From Ascaphus truei (taxonomy: Eukaryota > Chordata > Amphibia > Anura > Ascaphidae), in contig CM071568.1 in NCBI GenBank assembly GCA_036426205.1, forward strand, positions 37,960,457 to 38,024,456: a DNA stretch of 64,000 nucleotides, in the 5' to 3' direction. Positions 35,364 through 47,118 of the stretch are shown here, in pieces (the first letter of the stretch is position 1; each line of letters starts with the position of its first letter). Below the pieces are notes generated by a model. The model searched no databases. It was given only the letters and a program-made list of their open reading frames with translations, and was not told the DNA's origin. Position numbers and translations under genes: made by a program.

Positions 35364-36078
35364 TGGGTCTATTCTAGTAGCTTCGATGACTTTGCTGCTA
35401 TCTGGAACAACATGGTATCTTCCCGCCATATGGTTTGTTATTTGTGTTATGACGGTATTCAGAAAGAATCGTAAACCAACTCAAACCCGTGAGGCGAGAA
35501 AATGCCAATACCGATCGGTGTAGCAGCAAAGTGATCTCAGATTTACTCTAAATTTTCCCCCGCAGGTTTCTCACAATCTGAGCTACACAGGGAGAGCTGC
35601 CTCTCCCTGCATAGCTCTCACAGGCGCCCACAGTGTTTTTATTTACATTTGAATACTAGTGTGCGGGAGCAGGGGGTCTCTGGAGCTGAACCGCATTAAT
35701 TTCAGGTCGGGACCCCCTGTTTCCCGAGATACATGTATGAGGTGCCGGTATGTCCTATGCATTGTGATGCCCACATCACGTTGCAGTATCCTTTAGTCCC
35801 AGATTAAGGCAGTTAATTTAGTATTTTTCTAAAATATATTGGACACCTAACAAGCTCCTATTGAACCCCCAAAATAACCACAACATATATATAAGCATAT
35901 GAGTGTCACAGAGGAGTGCTACTGAGCATGGCAATATATATTTAAAACCAGAGACAGCACATAAAACACAGACAAAGCTCAGTTTTAGCACATCCAGTGA
36001 AAATCATACACGATACAGTGCCTAAATATATATGTATAAATATCTATTAAGTAAAATGGTCTTTTAGTTTGACATTTT
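35364..36078. repeat. repeat modules A (35419-35825) and B (35826-36078), first copies
   Basis: Begins with a family-P terminus, GGGTCTATTCTAGTAGC (35364-). Module A recurs at 42476-42890 with only a handful of substitutions and one indel over about 395 bp. Module B (ATATTGGACACCTAACAAGC through TTTTAGTTTGACATT) recurs at 36440-36521 plus 42309-42475, split by the gypsy insertion. No gene. Confidence 0.75.
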
Positions 36079-36439
36079 TGGCCAAAATTGTTGTAAGCCC
36101 CTGAGCCAACGTCACGGCAGACCACAATTCAGGGGTCCCTAACGCTAATATAAATTCTTAATAACCTGTGTAATAACAGGAAGAATGATTTATAGTAAAT
36201 CTGTCAATATTAGTTGCAAAGTTCTAAGTCTGATTGAAGCCTTTATTAACCTGTACATTACCAGGAAAAGCACTCTGTATTAGAGATGTCACAACCATCC
36301 TGCAAGCAAACAAGTTCCCCTGTGTGGAGGATGCTATGGAGTGAGCCCTTAACCATTTAAAAGTGGGAGGGGGTGAGCTTAAATTAAGTAGGAGGTTGCC
36401 AACCTCCAATCAGCCAGGACTAGCTGAACAAGAATTGTA
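36079..36439. other. spacer between duplicated modules
   Basis: Non-coding; includes a minus-strand 61-codon ORF that is not credible. Confidence 0.4.
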
Positions 36440-36516
36440 AAATATACTGGACACCTAACAAGCTCCTATTGAACCCCCAAAATAACCAAAACATATATAT
36501 AAGCATATGAGTGTCA

Positions 36517-36521
36517 CAGAG
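36517..36521. repeat. 5-bp gypsy target-site duplication, left
   Basis: CAGAG, repeated at 42309-42313. The empty-site sequence is seen in module B at about 35918. Confidence 0.8.
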
Positions 36522-37299
36522 TGTTTGGAGTAAAGCGGTTGGGAGCCGCGCCTCGGCGTGCCTCCCACTCACCCTAAGCTCCGACGGAGATTCCCGCAGA
36601 CATCTCATTCCCTCACCGGAGCGGCCGGTCAATGCTTCACGTGGGGGCGCGGCGAACGCCAGGACGACTTCTTAATCTCGGGCTGGCGGCTTCACCGGTC
36701 ACGCGCACGCAAACCCCGCTATACGGAGGCATGGGGCACCACCACGGCGTGCGCTCAACCCTTAAAGGTAACAGGCATAAAACATGCTGCAATCAAATGC
36801 AACAGACTACTGGGTTTATGGCTCCTCCATGGGACTCATTTGGACCTATCCCTGCGGTATCCTGGCTCCTACACACCTCCACTTGCTGCACTGCTATTGG
36901 ACCTCTCTCCTATATATATACCTGGCAGATTCACTGACGTGGCTGGAGCTAGTAGAACCAGTTGTTCTCCACATCTCTGCCTCCCTAGTCTCTTTGCAGA
37001 CTTCCTCGTGAACCGAACCGGCTTCCGCTACGTCTTCCTGTACCTCTGGCAACTGAAACTCGGCATACGGCTACACGATCTCCGCACCTCTGGCTTTCCC
37101 GATCTGGCTTACGGTAAACTACAACATCCCTCTCCAACCCGGACTTGGCAAACGGCCCTTCTACCAACAGTACCTCTCTACCCACGATCGGAACCCCAGA
37201 CCAATCTACTCTCAAGACGTGCCACAGGGCTGGGGTGGCGTTCTAACCTTTCCACCTCAGCACCGGGTCCCGTCTGTGTGTGGTGAGCACATCTTCTAA
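36522..37299 (+). mobile_element. 5' LTR of the chromovirus
   Basis: Matches 41529-42308 over its length with many 1-2 bp indels. TATATATATA box at about 36911. It starts TGTTTGG and ends near CATCTTCTAA. The 242-codon ORF 36558-37286 is a chance reading through the LTR. Confidence 0.85.
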
Positions 37300-37408
37300 T
37301 TATGCTCAGCCCACCAAAATGGACCCCGCTGAGGTGGAGCGGACTTTAAGCCCATAATCTCTCTTTTCAAGATTAGAGTCTTCTGGACCCAATCTGATAA
37401 ACGAATGG

Positions 37409-38340
37409 ATGTTTTACAGCAAAGCGTCCACGCCCTTACTCTTCAAGTTCGAGTCACGCGCAACGCCCAACCGCATCAGCGAATCCCCCGAACCGTCACA
37501 GCAACAGCAACACGTTCCCTCCCCAAACACTACGCGGGGGATCCCCAAGGAGCGGGGTTTCATTAACCAATGTCTCCGTTCAATTTGTTCTCCCCCTCCG
37601 CTTTGGTGTTTCGTGTCTCAGGGTTGGCAGATCTACTCCCTTCTCACCGAAAGCACTGGCATGGGCCTCTCCCATCTGGGAACAACAGGGGTCTCTCACA
37701 CAGGACATCGATATTTTCGTCGAGGAGGAATTCCGAAGAGTTTTCGATACTCCAGCACGGAAGTTAACGGCAGCTTCTGCTCTAACCACATAACTCAAGG
37801 AGATGTTCGGTTGCCTGTATTGTGGAGTTCCGCATTTGCTGCTGAGACGGGTTGGAACAACGAGGGCTAATCTTCTGCGTTTGGCAAGGTCTGGCTGATG
37901 AAACTCTAAAGGATGAGCTCGCCGCACGAGATCGCCCTATAAACTGGAGGAGTTAATCGCTCTGGCATACGTGTGGATCAGCGCCTACTGGAGCGGAGAT
38001 ACGAACGTTTCATTACCGTCAACGGGTTCCAAGAGGTCTGCTCCCACCTTCGTGGCTCCGTCACTTTTCGGGGACATTCCTGAACCAATGCAGTTGGGGG
38101 AACAGGCGTCTTCTGCTGGAAGCAACGTCGGCGCACGCCGGACTTGTATGTATTGTGGCAATTCCACTCACGTTTTACCCCCAGTGTCCCCACAGACCGA
38201 GGGAAAACGCCAGCTCTCAATGAAATCCCGGAGAGTTTCGTTGGGAATACTGACCCTTCTCCCATCGTCCAAAACATCCTTCCTACCCAGGATAGTCTGC
38301 CTATAATTCTGTTGGAGAGGGGTTTCACCACCCGGGCAAG
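37409..38340 (+). pseudogene. gag region with CCHC zinc knuckle, frameshifted
   Basis: The gag-type region is spread over several frames. A nucleocapsid zinc knuckle begins at 38145 with CMYCGNSTH. The final Cys of the CX2CX4HX4C pattern is reached only after a one-base shift, where a CP pair follows. It is Pro/Ser/Gln-rich upstream (SPEPSQQQQHVPSPN). It would form the particle and bind element RNA. Not translatable as one protein. Confidence 0.6.
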
Positions 38341-38700
38341 GGCGTTCATTGATTCCGGTTCTGCAGGTAATTTCATTGATGAGACTTTTGCAGACAGAAC
38401 AATATTCCATTATCAACAGGAGGACGCCTGTAGGTCTGGAGGCCATTGACGGTCGACCTCTAAATACCGGCATTTATCACACTACAGACGGTACCTCTTC
38501 TATGCAGTTCGTCGACGTCCATACAGAGATCATTACTCTCGATTGTAATCCACACTCCCTCTGCTGAGTTGATTTGGGTTCTCCTTGGCTCCAACTTCAT
38601 AATCCGCATCGACTGGACGGATCGGGAACACTGTCGAGTGGTCTCTTCTTTGTGCCAAGACATGTACCAGGGTTTTCCAGAAGATCGGTGGGTACTACAT
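38341..38700 (+). pseudogene. aspartic protease region, frameshifted
   Basis: ARAFIDSGSAGNFIDETF at about 38339-38392 holds the retropepsin DSG active-site triad. Downstream sequence falls into other frames. It would process the polyprotein. Confidence 0.65.
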
Positions 38701-38728
38701 ATCTGAGAAGATTAAACTCCTTACTTCT

Positions 38729-39650
38729 GTGTACTGGGAATTCCGTGACGTATTCGATAAACACGTTCCGACGTACTACCGCCGCACCGGTCTTTTGATT
38801 GTCCCATTGACACTTTCCTGGAGCACCTCTTCCCAGGGGAAGATCCTACCCTCTCTCTCTTCAGAGACAAAAGCCAGAACATTATATTGCCGAGAACTTA
38901 GAAAGGGGTTCATCAGAAAATCTTCCTCCCCGGTCGGAGCAGGATTCTTTTTCGTCAAGAAGAAGGACGGTTCTCTCGTCCATGCATCGACACCGGGTTT
39001 GAATAATATCACACGCAAAAATCGATACCCTCTGCCTTTGATTCCGGAACTCTTCGACCGTCTCCAGGGAGCAAACACTTTTCTAAACTGGACTGAGAGG
39101 TGCTTACATTTAGTAAGGATACGAGAGGGGGACGAGTGGAAGACTGCTTTTAACACCCATGATGGCCACTACGAGTACCTGGTTATGCCATTCGGTTTGG
39201 GCAACGCACCAGCAGTTTTCCAGGATTTGTCAACGAGAATCTTTGACGGGACATCCTTATACATTTCTTTATTGTTTACAGATGACATCCTCATCTTTTC
39301 TAAATCCGTTGAAGAACACATCAACCAGTGTTCAACAAGTGCTGTTACGCCTTCGGAAAACCATCTTTTGCGAAATTGGAGAAATGTCAGTTCCCACCTC
39401 AAATGGTGGCGTTTTTGGGATACGTTATCTCTGACTCGCGTTTCAACATGGATCCAGAGAAACTTAAGGCTATTTTGGACTGCCTCGTCCTACCACTCTC
39501 AAAGCCGTGCACACGCTTTCTGGGTTTTGACAAAACTTTACCGACGTTTCATCCGCAATTTTTCCTCTACAGTATCTCCCATAACGGCTCTACTAAGAAA
39601 GGTGTGAATCCTTCATCATGGTCTGAAACCCGCCATACGGGGCATTTGAT
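38729..39650 (+). pseudogene. reverse transcriptase domain, frameshifted
   Basis: The best preserved stretch of the element (38729-39607). Visible motifs are SPVGAGFFFVKKKDG, the PLPLIPELFDRLQGA block, a WKTAFNTHDGHYEYLVMPFG block, GNAPAVFQDL, and the catalytic motif as FTDDILIFS (39279-39303), with Thr where YLDD/YVDD is usual. The palm Asp of the expected DLR motif is changed (TERCLHLVRI). The frame changes after EEHINQ. Copies element RNA into cDNA in the family. Confidence 0.8.
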
Positions 39651-39699
39651 CTGCTAAAAAAGGCTTTTGTGTCAGTCTCCAACTCTCAACCACCGGATC

Positions 39700-39960
39700 C
39701 TAACTTCCTATTACCTTGGAGGTAGATGCACTGGACATCGGGGCTGGAGCCGTCTTGTCACAGAGGACATCTCCTTACGCTAAACTGCATCCATGTGCCT
39801 TCTTTTCGAAGAAGAATTTTCGGCCGCAGAACGGAATTACGATGTCGGGAAGGGAGCTTTGGCGATCAATTGGCACTAGAAGATGGAGACACTTCTTAGA
39901 AGGTACTGAGACCCCCATACCATTCTTACAGACCATAAGAACCTTCTTTACTTAGAGGGG
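39700..39960 (+). pseudogene. RNase H domain fragment
   Basis: VDALDIGAGAVLSQR, then LHPCAFFSKKNF and ELW within 39716-39955 match the gypsy RNase H pattern. Catalytic Asp of the VDA(S/L)D motif is visible; the frame is lost after about 80 codons. Confidence 0.7.
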
Positions 39961-40239
39961 CACGTCGTTTGAACTCTCGACAAGCCCGCTGGATTATTTT
40001 TTTCTCGATTTAATTTTCTCATCTCTCTCATCCCTGGCTCCAGAATCTAAAGGCGGATGCTCTGTCTCGACAATTCCTTGCTGAAGACAAGTCTGAAGAG
40101 CAGCTAGAGACATTATTCCCTCTAGATGTATCCTGTCCGCCAACTCGTTTGATATTATGGGCAAGATTCAATCCGAGCAATCACAGATCCTAGGGGGCTC
40201 AAGGTTCCGGAGGAAGACTCTACACGGCGCCTCAACACG

Positions 40240-40900
40240 CCAAAGGTCTCGAGTGTGTGCCATTCCTCTAAGTCTGCAGGACATCCAGGGATACGGAAAA
40301 CCAAGACCTGTTCAACGTACCTTCTGGTGCCTGAGAGGGCTAAGGATTGTGGAGGAGTTCGTCAAAGCATGTGGCACTTGTGCTCGCAATAAAGTACCCC
40401 GCGGTTAGACCTGCAGGCCTTCTTCTTCCCCTTACTATTCCAGACCGTCCTTGGAACCATACTCTATGGATTTTATTGTGGAGCTCCCAGACCCAAGAAA
40501 GAAGATACCATCCTTGTGGTAATTGATCGTTTTTCCAAACAAACTCCACCTGGTCCCTTAAGGGGTCTTCCAAATTCCTCCAGGCTGTGGCGGACATTTT
40601 ATCCAGGAGATTTTTCGTCTTCACGAGATACGCTGCAACCATCGTCTCTGATGTGGGCCCCAGTTTGTGTCAAGATTTTGGAGAGCCTTTTCTCGGAGGA
40701 TGGGGTATAAATCATTTTTCCTCGGGTTACCACCCACCCAAAACCAATGGGCAGACGGAGAGGGCCAACCAAAACCTGGAACAATACCTGGTGTTTCATA
40801 GCCGAGACTCAGGATGATTGGGGTAGATCTACTTCTGGGCTGAGTTGCTCTTAACTCCCTTCGCAATGACTCCACTCAAGAATCACACTCTTCATAAATT
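40240..40900 (+). pseudogene. integrase region, frameshifted
   Basis: VKACGTCARNKVPR at about 40360-40405 is the CC part of the HHCC zinc finger. VIDRFSKQT at about 40517 and HPPKTNGQTERANQNLEQYL at about 40731-40790 are the core Asp and Glu neighbourhoods. They lie in different frames. Confidence 0.75.
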
Positions 40901-41289
40901 GTGGCTTTCACCCTTCCCGCCTACCCTTCTCTCCTATAACCTCAGGAGTACCAGCAGTTGATAAACGCATCCCCGCTTAAAGGACTTATGGACAAAGACT
41001 CAGGAGGAACTTAAGGGTGGCTACTGGGAGACAGAAACTTCAGGCAGATCGTCTTCGACACCCGGTTCCAGAATTCGTCCCAGGAGACAGTGTTTGGCTT
41101 TCCTCCAGGAACATTCTTAATATTAAGTTCCTACCATGAAGTTAGCACCTAAGTTTCTCGGTCCTTTTCCTGTGGTCAAGAGGATTAATCCGTGGTTATC
41201 GTTTGCGTCTTCCACCCTCGTTGAAGATTCCTCAGTCTTTCATGTGCCTTACTTAAACCTGCATTCCAGTTCTCGCTTTCTAGTCCACG

Positions 41290-41480
41290 GTATCTCCACT
41301 TCCTCTTCTGTCAAGGTCAAGAGGAGTACGAGGTTCATGTTATCCTGGATTCTAGGATCTCCAGAGGGGGTTACATATTTGGTTCACTGGAAGGGCTTTG
41401 GACCTGAGGAACGTTCCTGGATTCCCACCGGGATCTCCCACGCGCCTCGCCTGTTCAGGCTTTCCATCGCAGAGCATCCC
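41290..41480 (+). pseudogene. chromodomain at the C-terminus of the integrase
   Basis: After a VKRSTRFMLSWILGS segment comes VTYLVHWKGFGPEERSWIP, the chromodomain core with the conserved YLVHWKG and W of ERSW. Chromodomains direct chromovirus integration to chromatin. It lies just upstream of the polypurine tract. Confidence 0.85.
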
Positions 41481-41515
41481 TCCAAGCCATGTCATGGACG
41501 GCGGAGGTCGCCCCT

Positions 41516-41528
41516 GAAGGGGGGGTAC
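41516..41528 (+). other. polypurine tract
   Basis: AAGGGGGGGTAC immediately before the 3' LTR start TGTGAGG; the plus-strand priming site. Confidence 0.7.
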
Positions 41529-42308
41529 TGTGAGGTTTGGGAGTCACGCCGCCCTCGGCGTGCTCCTACTCACCTACAGCTCACGGAGATTCCCGCAGCA
41601 ACACTCTCATCCCTCACCGGAGCGGTCACTGCTTCACGTGGGGGCGCGCGCGCACGCCAGGACTGCACTTCTAATCTCGGGCTGGCGGCTTCACCCGGTC
41701 ACGGCACGCAAACCCGCTATACGGAGGCATGGCCACACGGCGTCGCCTCAACCCCTTTAAAGGTACAGCGCATCAAAACATTGCTGCATCACAAATGCAC
41801 TAGACTACTGGGCGTTATGGCTCCTCCCATGGGACTCATTGGACTCACCCTGCGGTTATCTGGCTTCTACCACCCTCCACACTTGCTGCACTGCTATTGA
41901 CCCTCTCTCCTATATACCTGGCAGATTCACTGAACTCGTTGCTGAGCATAGAACCAGTTGTTCTACACATCTCTGCCTCCCTAGTTCTCTTTGCAGACTT
42001 CCTCGTGACCGAACCGCGCTCCTCCGCTACGTCTTCGTGTACCTCTGGCAACCTGAACTCGGCATACGGCTACACGACTATCCGCACCTCTGGCTTCCCG
42101 ATCCTGGCTTACGGTAAACTACAACGTCCCTCTCTCCAACCCCGGACTTGGCAAACGGCCTTCCTACCAACCGTACCTCTCCTACCCCGATCCGGAACCC
42201 CAGACCAATCTACTCTCAAGACGTGCCCACGTGGCTGTGGGTGGCGTTCTAACCTTTCCCACCTCAGCACCGCGGTCCCGTCTCGTTTGTGGTGAGCACA
42301 TCCTTACA
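41529..42308 (+). mobile_element. 3' LTR of the chromovirus
   Basis: Starts TGTGAGGTTTGGG and ends CATCCTTACA. TATATA at 41911 precedes GCTGAGCATA at 41941, the shared LTR core promoter arrangement. Confidence 0.85.
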
Positions 42309-42890
42309 CAGAGGAGTGCTACTGAGCATGGCAATATATATTCAAAACCAGAGACAGCACATAAAACACAGACAAAGCTCAGTTTTAGCACATCCAGTGA
42401 AAATCATACACGGTACAGTGCCTAAATATATATGTATAAATATCTATTAAGTAAAATGGTCTTTTAGTTTGACATTCCCGCCATATGGTTTGTTATTTGT
42501 GTTATGACGGTATTCAGAAAGAATCGTAAACCAACTCAAACCCGTGAGGCAAGAAAATGCCAATACCGATCGGCGTAGCTGCAAAGTGATCTCAGATTTA
42601 CTCTAAATTTTCCCCCGCAGGTTTCTCACAATCTGAGCTACACAGGGAGAGCTGCCTCTCCCTGCATAGCTCTCACAGGCGACCACAGTGTTTTTATTTA
42701 CATTTGAATACTAGTGTGCGGGAGCAGGGGGTCTCTGGAGCTGAACCGCATTAATTTCAGGTCGGGGACCCCCTGTTTCCCGAGATACATGTATGAGGTG
42801 CCGGTATGTCCTATGCATTGTGATGCCCACATCACGTTGCAGTATCCTTTAGTCCCAGATTAAGGCAGTTAACTTAGTATTTTTCTACAC
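42309..42890. repeat. remainder of module B and second copy of module A
   Basis: 42309-42313 is the right CAGAG. 42309-42475 completes the module B copy that begins at about 36440. 42476-42890 matches 35419-35825 nearly base for base. The order is A-B-spacer-B-A, all in the same orientation. Confidence 0.8.
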
Positions 42891-43228
42891 AGGATTTATT
42901 TACAGGGGTTAAATCATGCAATAATAGGCCCACCGTCCCTTTAAGGCAAAATAAATCATAAAAGACAACACTTACTCCTTCATAGATAATGTTATATAGT
43001 TACATAGATAATGTTACATAGTAGATGAGGTTGAAAAAAGACATAGGTCCATCAAGTTCAACCTATGCTAAATTTAGACAAAAGATACTTTATCCTATAT
43101 CTATACTTACTTATTGATCCAGAGGAAGGCAAACAAAAAACCCAATTAAGGGGAAAAATGAATTCCTTCCTGACTCCAAGAATTGGCAATCGAATTAATC
43201 CCTGGATCAACATCCTTCCCATGTATAC

Positions 43229-44407
43229 TTATTTGGTATATCCCTGTATACCTTTCCCATCTAAAAAGATGTCCAACCTTTTTTTGAACAAATCTATTGT
43301 ATCTGCCATCACAGTCTCCATGGGTAATGAATTCCACATTTTAACTGCCCTTACTGTAAATAACCCTTTCCTGTGTTGCTGGTGAAATTTACTTTCCTCC
43401 AACAATGCTTTGTAAAGGGGCATAATTATGTTTACATCCCTTCCATCCATTGCCCGTTTGATGCAAGATAAGATCTTGTTTGCCTTTGCAGCTACTGCAT
43501 GACATTGGGCACTATTGCTAAGACTGCAGTCTACAAGCCCTCCTAAATCCTTCTCCATCAAGGATTCCCCCAATATATCTCCATTTAATTTGTAAGTCGC
43601 CTTTTTATTCTTGCATCCCAAATGCATAACCTTACATTTATCTGTATTAAACCTCATTTGCCATTTACCTGCCCACGTTGCCAGTCTCTCCAAGTCCTTC
43701 TGAAGAGAAATTACATCCTGCTCTGATTCTATTACCTTACACAATTTAGTATCATCAGCAAAGATGGAGACTTTGCTCTCGATCCCAACCTCAAGGTCAT
43801 TAATAAACAAGTTAAAAAGCAGGGGTCCTAGTACCGATTCCTGAGGTACTCCACTCACGACTTTAGCCCAACCTGAAAAAGTTTCATTTATGACAACCTT
43901 CTGTTGTCTGTCCTTTAACCAGTTTTCAATCCAGGTGCATATATTATTACTGAGTCCAATTTTCTTTATTTTGTACACCAACCTCTTGTGTGAAACCGTA
44001 TCAAAAGCCTTCGCAAAATCTAAGTAGACCACATCAACTGCATTACCCAGGTCTAAATTCCTACTTACCTCCTCAAAGAAACAAATAAAGTTATTTTGGC
44101 AAGATCTATCCTTCATAAATCCATGCTGACTATTACTAATAATTTTGTTTTCCATTAGGTATTCCTGAATATTATCCCGTATTAAACCTTCAAGTAGTTT
44201 CCCTACTATTGAAGTCAGGCTTACAGGTCTGTAATTTCCCGGTTGTGATCTAGCTCCCTTTTAAAATATAGGCACCACATCTGCTTTACGCCAATCTTGT
44301 GGTACTGAGCCGGTGGAAATGGAGTCCTTCAATATTAAATATATTGGTTTGGCTATTACTGAGCTTAACTCCTTGAGAACTCTTGGATGTATGCCATCTG
44401 GGCCAGG
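43229..44407 (-). pseudogene. CR1 ORF2, reverse transcriptase part
   Basis: Uninterrupted for 308 codons (43229-44155). It reads ENKIISNSQHGFMKDRSC, YLDFAKAFDTVSHKRL, VPQESVLGPLLFNLFINDL, SIFADDTKL (catalytic DD), WAGKWQMRFNTDKCKVMHLG and KDLGGLVDCSLS. The C-terminus (KALLEESKFHQQHRKG) is abnormal because the CR1 tail seen in copy 1 is deleted, joining RT sequence to the last part of ORF2 (VKMWNSLPMETV). Confidence 0.85.
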
Positions 44408-44421
44408 TACCTTATTTACTT
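44408..44421. repeat. 14-bp target-site duplication, left
   Basis: TACCTTATTTACTT, repeated exactly at 49662-49675. CR1 sequence continues from one to the other. Confidence 0.85.
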
Positions 44422-44791
44422 GTGATTGGAGAATGGTGCTCAGAATACTTGAACCTATATTGAAATATATCCATATATTGAAAGGAAAAGAGCAAAAACT
44501 GGGTAAATGAATGATAAATAATAATCAATGTACTAAACCTATAGGGGGGCTCTAGAACACCCTGAAGGTGGGGGTTAGTATGCAGAGACACTTTCCCCCT
44601 CCTCATTAGGATGGCCACAGGTATGAGTACTCACAAATCCCCAGCAGCTCTCCCCAAAGCGTGCAGCTGTATCCAGGTCAGGAGAATCCAATGCAGAGTG
44701 TGTGCAGCGCAGAGCAGAAGAATGAAGGAGAGTAGGTCTGGCAAAAATAATCTCTTTAATGGAAAGCCATACAATAGAGGGTTGCAACCCT

Positions 44792-44834
44792 TCTACGCGT
44801 TTCGGCACTTCTACGCAGGTTATGCACTTTATCA
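44792..44834 (-). ncRNA. hammerhead-like motif, disrupted
   Basis: On the minus strand: ATGATAAAGTGC, then an expanded loop with a partial duplication, then CGAAACGCGTAG. Compared with the right arm it has an extra GTAGAAGTGCC-like stretch that spoils helix II. Catalytic box UGAUAAA. Confidence 0.45.
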
Positions 44835-46211
44835 TGAAGTGTCATACATAATCCACAGAACATTTAAATACAGCTGACTGCCGTTTTGGCGCCAAACCAG
44901 TGACGTCACCAATTAACATAAACCAATACGCATTGCCCCCCTGACACACGCGCCGCAAAATCAGGTCGCAGGAGGAGCCCCCGTCGCACAGCCCAACCAA
45001 CCCACGGCCCCAGGGAGATACACTCACCTGTAGCTTATGGTAATCCAAGACATGCAAAGTAAGTGACTCCCCTCCGTCCCGTCGGCTCGCGCTTGCGCAG
45101 ACGGATGAGGCTATACATAATAATAGACTCTCCTCCGTCCCGTCAGCTCGCGCATGCGCAGACGGACTAAACACTGCCGATAGCCTCCCATGCTGACAGC
45201 ATGCGCACGCATACAACACAGTGCACCACGGCAATCAGGTGAATATGCGCACGCAGCTTCCAGCATCAGGAGCCATTGGAGAATAACAGTAACCAAAAAT
45301 AAAAGGACAAATATTCAGCAGTCAGCAACACAACACAATACATAAAGGGAAAAACTATCTAATTCTTAAACAAAACAGTATTATAAAAAAGTATATTCCT
45401 ATACAAAATGTAAAAACACATGTGCAACCCTCTTAATGAAACAGAGGTCATAATCATAATAATATTCATAAATAGTTATTAATGAATAGAGAACGTGAAT
45501 ATGTTACCCAAAAAGGAATAAAGAAAAATATAATAACTACAATATAATCTTTAGACAAACAATGGAGATAACAAACATCAGGATCTCTAATTATTGAATA
45601 CTATCAAATTCCCAATGTCTGAAGTGTTAATCCCAGACATTGTGGAATCAATATATGCAGTTTTCAGAATTACTCCACATATATATAATTTTAGAAATTC
45701 ACATCAAGATACCACATAACAGGATGTGACTGAAACCCAAACACAGTGAAAAATGTATGTGCATCATGTTGAGACATACATGATAATAGTGTGTAAATCC
45801 TTATAGTAGTTATCATAATAAATACACAATGTCTGTTTCTAATGATATTAATATATGTCTCAAAAGATGCACATTATTGACAAGGCAATATATTTCAATA
45901 GATCAATGTAAATCACACTGAAACATAATATCATAATCATCCCACAACACTCTAGAACCATAGAATCCAAAATAAACCTTTATAGTTCCTTAATTAATAG
46001 AATACATTGTGTGTCATTTCATATATTAAACTAAGTCACTAATCAATAGAAAATCTGTTTTGAAAAGAGATCTATGTCAAAAAATGATTGATGTTCCATT
46101 CTATGTTAATCCCATCTGGGAATCGAGTTTTCAACATGAAAATCCAATACGATTCTCTACAATCTAAAGTCTTGACTGTATCACCTCCTCTCTCCCTTCT
46201 AATAATTCTCT

Positions 46212-47118
46212 CTATACCAATAAAGGAAAAGTTATCAAGACCCCCTCTCTACATTCGGAAAAATGTTTTGATACAGGATGCTGCAAATCTTTTTTCCTGA
46301 TGAGTCTACAGTGCTCCTGCATCCTGATCTTAAGAGCCCTCGTGGTCCTACCCACGTATCTCTTCCCACAGCCACAGCTAATAAGATAAATTACATAAGA
46401 AGTTTTGCAATTAATGAAGCTGTTGATGTTAAAGCGTTTATGTGGACTATGGGAAAAGATACACTTGGATGGCCTCATGAACTTGCACATATTACAATGA
46501 TTACATCTGAATGATCCCCAGTGGCAAAGGTGTTCGGGCTAACAACAGGAGTAGAAATGACACTAGGAGAAATAAAAGTCGCTAAGGTCTTCGCTTTTCG
46601 GTATACAAATTTTGGTCCCCTCTCAGTGTACTCACGAAGTATAGGGTCCATACGCAATAATCCCCAATGTTTGTTGATAATCCTATTCACCTGGCCACTT
46701 GCTTTATTGTATTGTGAAATAAATAAAGGGCATGTTTTATTACTATTTGTCCCCGTATTAGTATTCTCAAACCGTTTCCTGTGACCCCCATCCCTCACTC
46801 TGGACTCCTTCAAAGGAAGCAATGTGCTCCTGTCAATATTTGAAACCTCTTGTAGTGTGGATTGGAGGGTCTACCGATCATAGCCTCTTTCTATGAATCG
46901 GTTGGTCAATTCCTCAGACTGAGTAACAAAATCGCCAGGAGTGGAGCAATTCCTCCTCAGCCTGAGGTACTGACCTTTGGGTATCCCTGTAATCACCGAT
47001 CTGGGATGACAGCTTTCCGCTCTAAGAAAAGAATTCCTGGAGTTAGTTTTTTTATATACCTCTATATATATACCTCTATATACAGGTATATTGGTCGTGA
47101 ATTTAATATCTAAAGTGT
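46212..47118 (-). pseudogene. PLE protein fragment, minus copy (RT C-terminus, linker, GIY-YIG)
   Basis: From the inside out: TLDIKF and KKTNSRNSFLRAESCHPRS (46871-47131), a linker LPLKESRVRDGGHRKRF (46475-46822), and the endonuclease domain YVIYLISCGCGKRYVGRTT with RALKIRMQEH (46212-46490). The segment is interrupted by frameshifts. GIY-YIG residues Tyr, Gly, Arg and the later Glu-His are in place. About 25 codons present in the plus copy (HNAHHISFLDILL...) are replaced by an unrelated short stretch. Confidence 0.75.

Larger units (their letters stand above)
36522..42308 (+). mobile_element. Ty3/gypsy chromovirus (chromodomain LTR retrotransposon)
   Basis: A 5,787-bp insertion with two LTRs, TSD CAGAG and the gypsy order gag, protease, RT, RNase H, integrase, chromodomain. 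It lies in module B, whose uninterrupted copy at 35826-36078 gives the pre-insertion sequence. Every coding domain can be read, but the frame changes many times by single-base indels. The two LTRs also differ from each other mainly by small indels. Either the copy decayed by indels or this stretch is poorly polished sequence. A C-terminal chromodomain places it with chromoviruses, probably close to the vertebrate sushi-type group. Confidence 0.9.

Noticed and set aside
36558..37286. 242-codon plus-strand ORF
   Set aside because: It lies inside the 5' LTR, and the 3' LTR does not keep the frame.
44842..45296. Overlapping minus-strand ORFs and their mirror ORFs at 49045-49382 as conserved genes
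   Set aside because: They appear twice only because both are in the arms of the PLE palindrome; the sequence is 3' non-coding.
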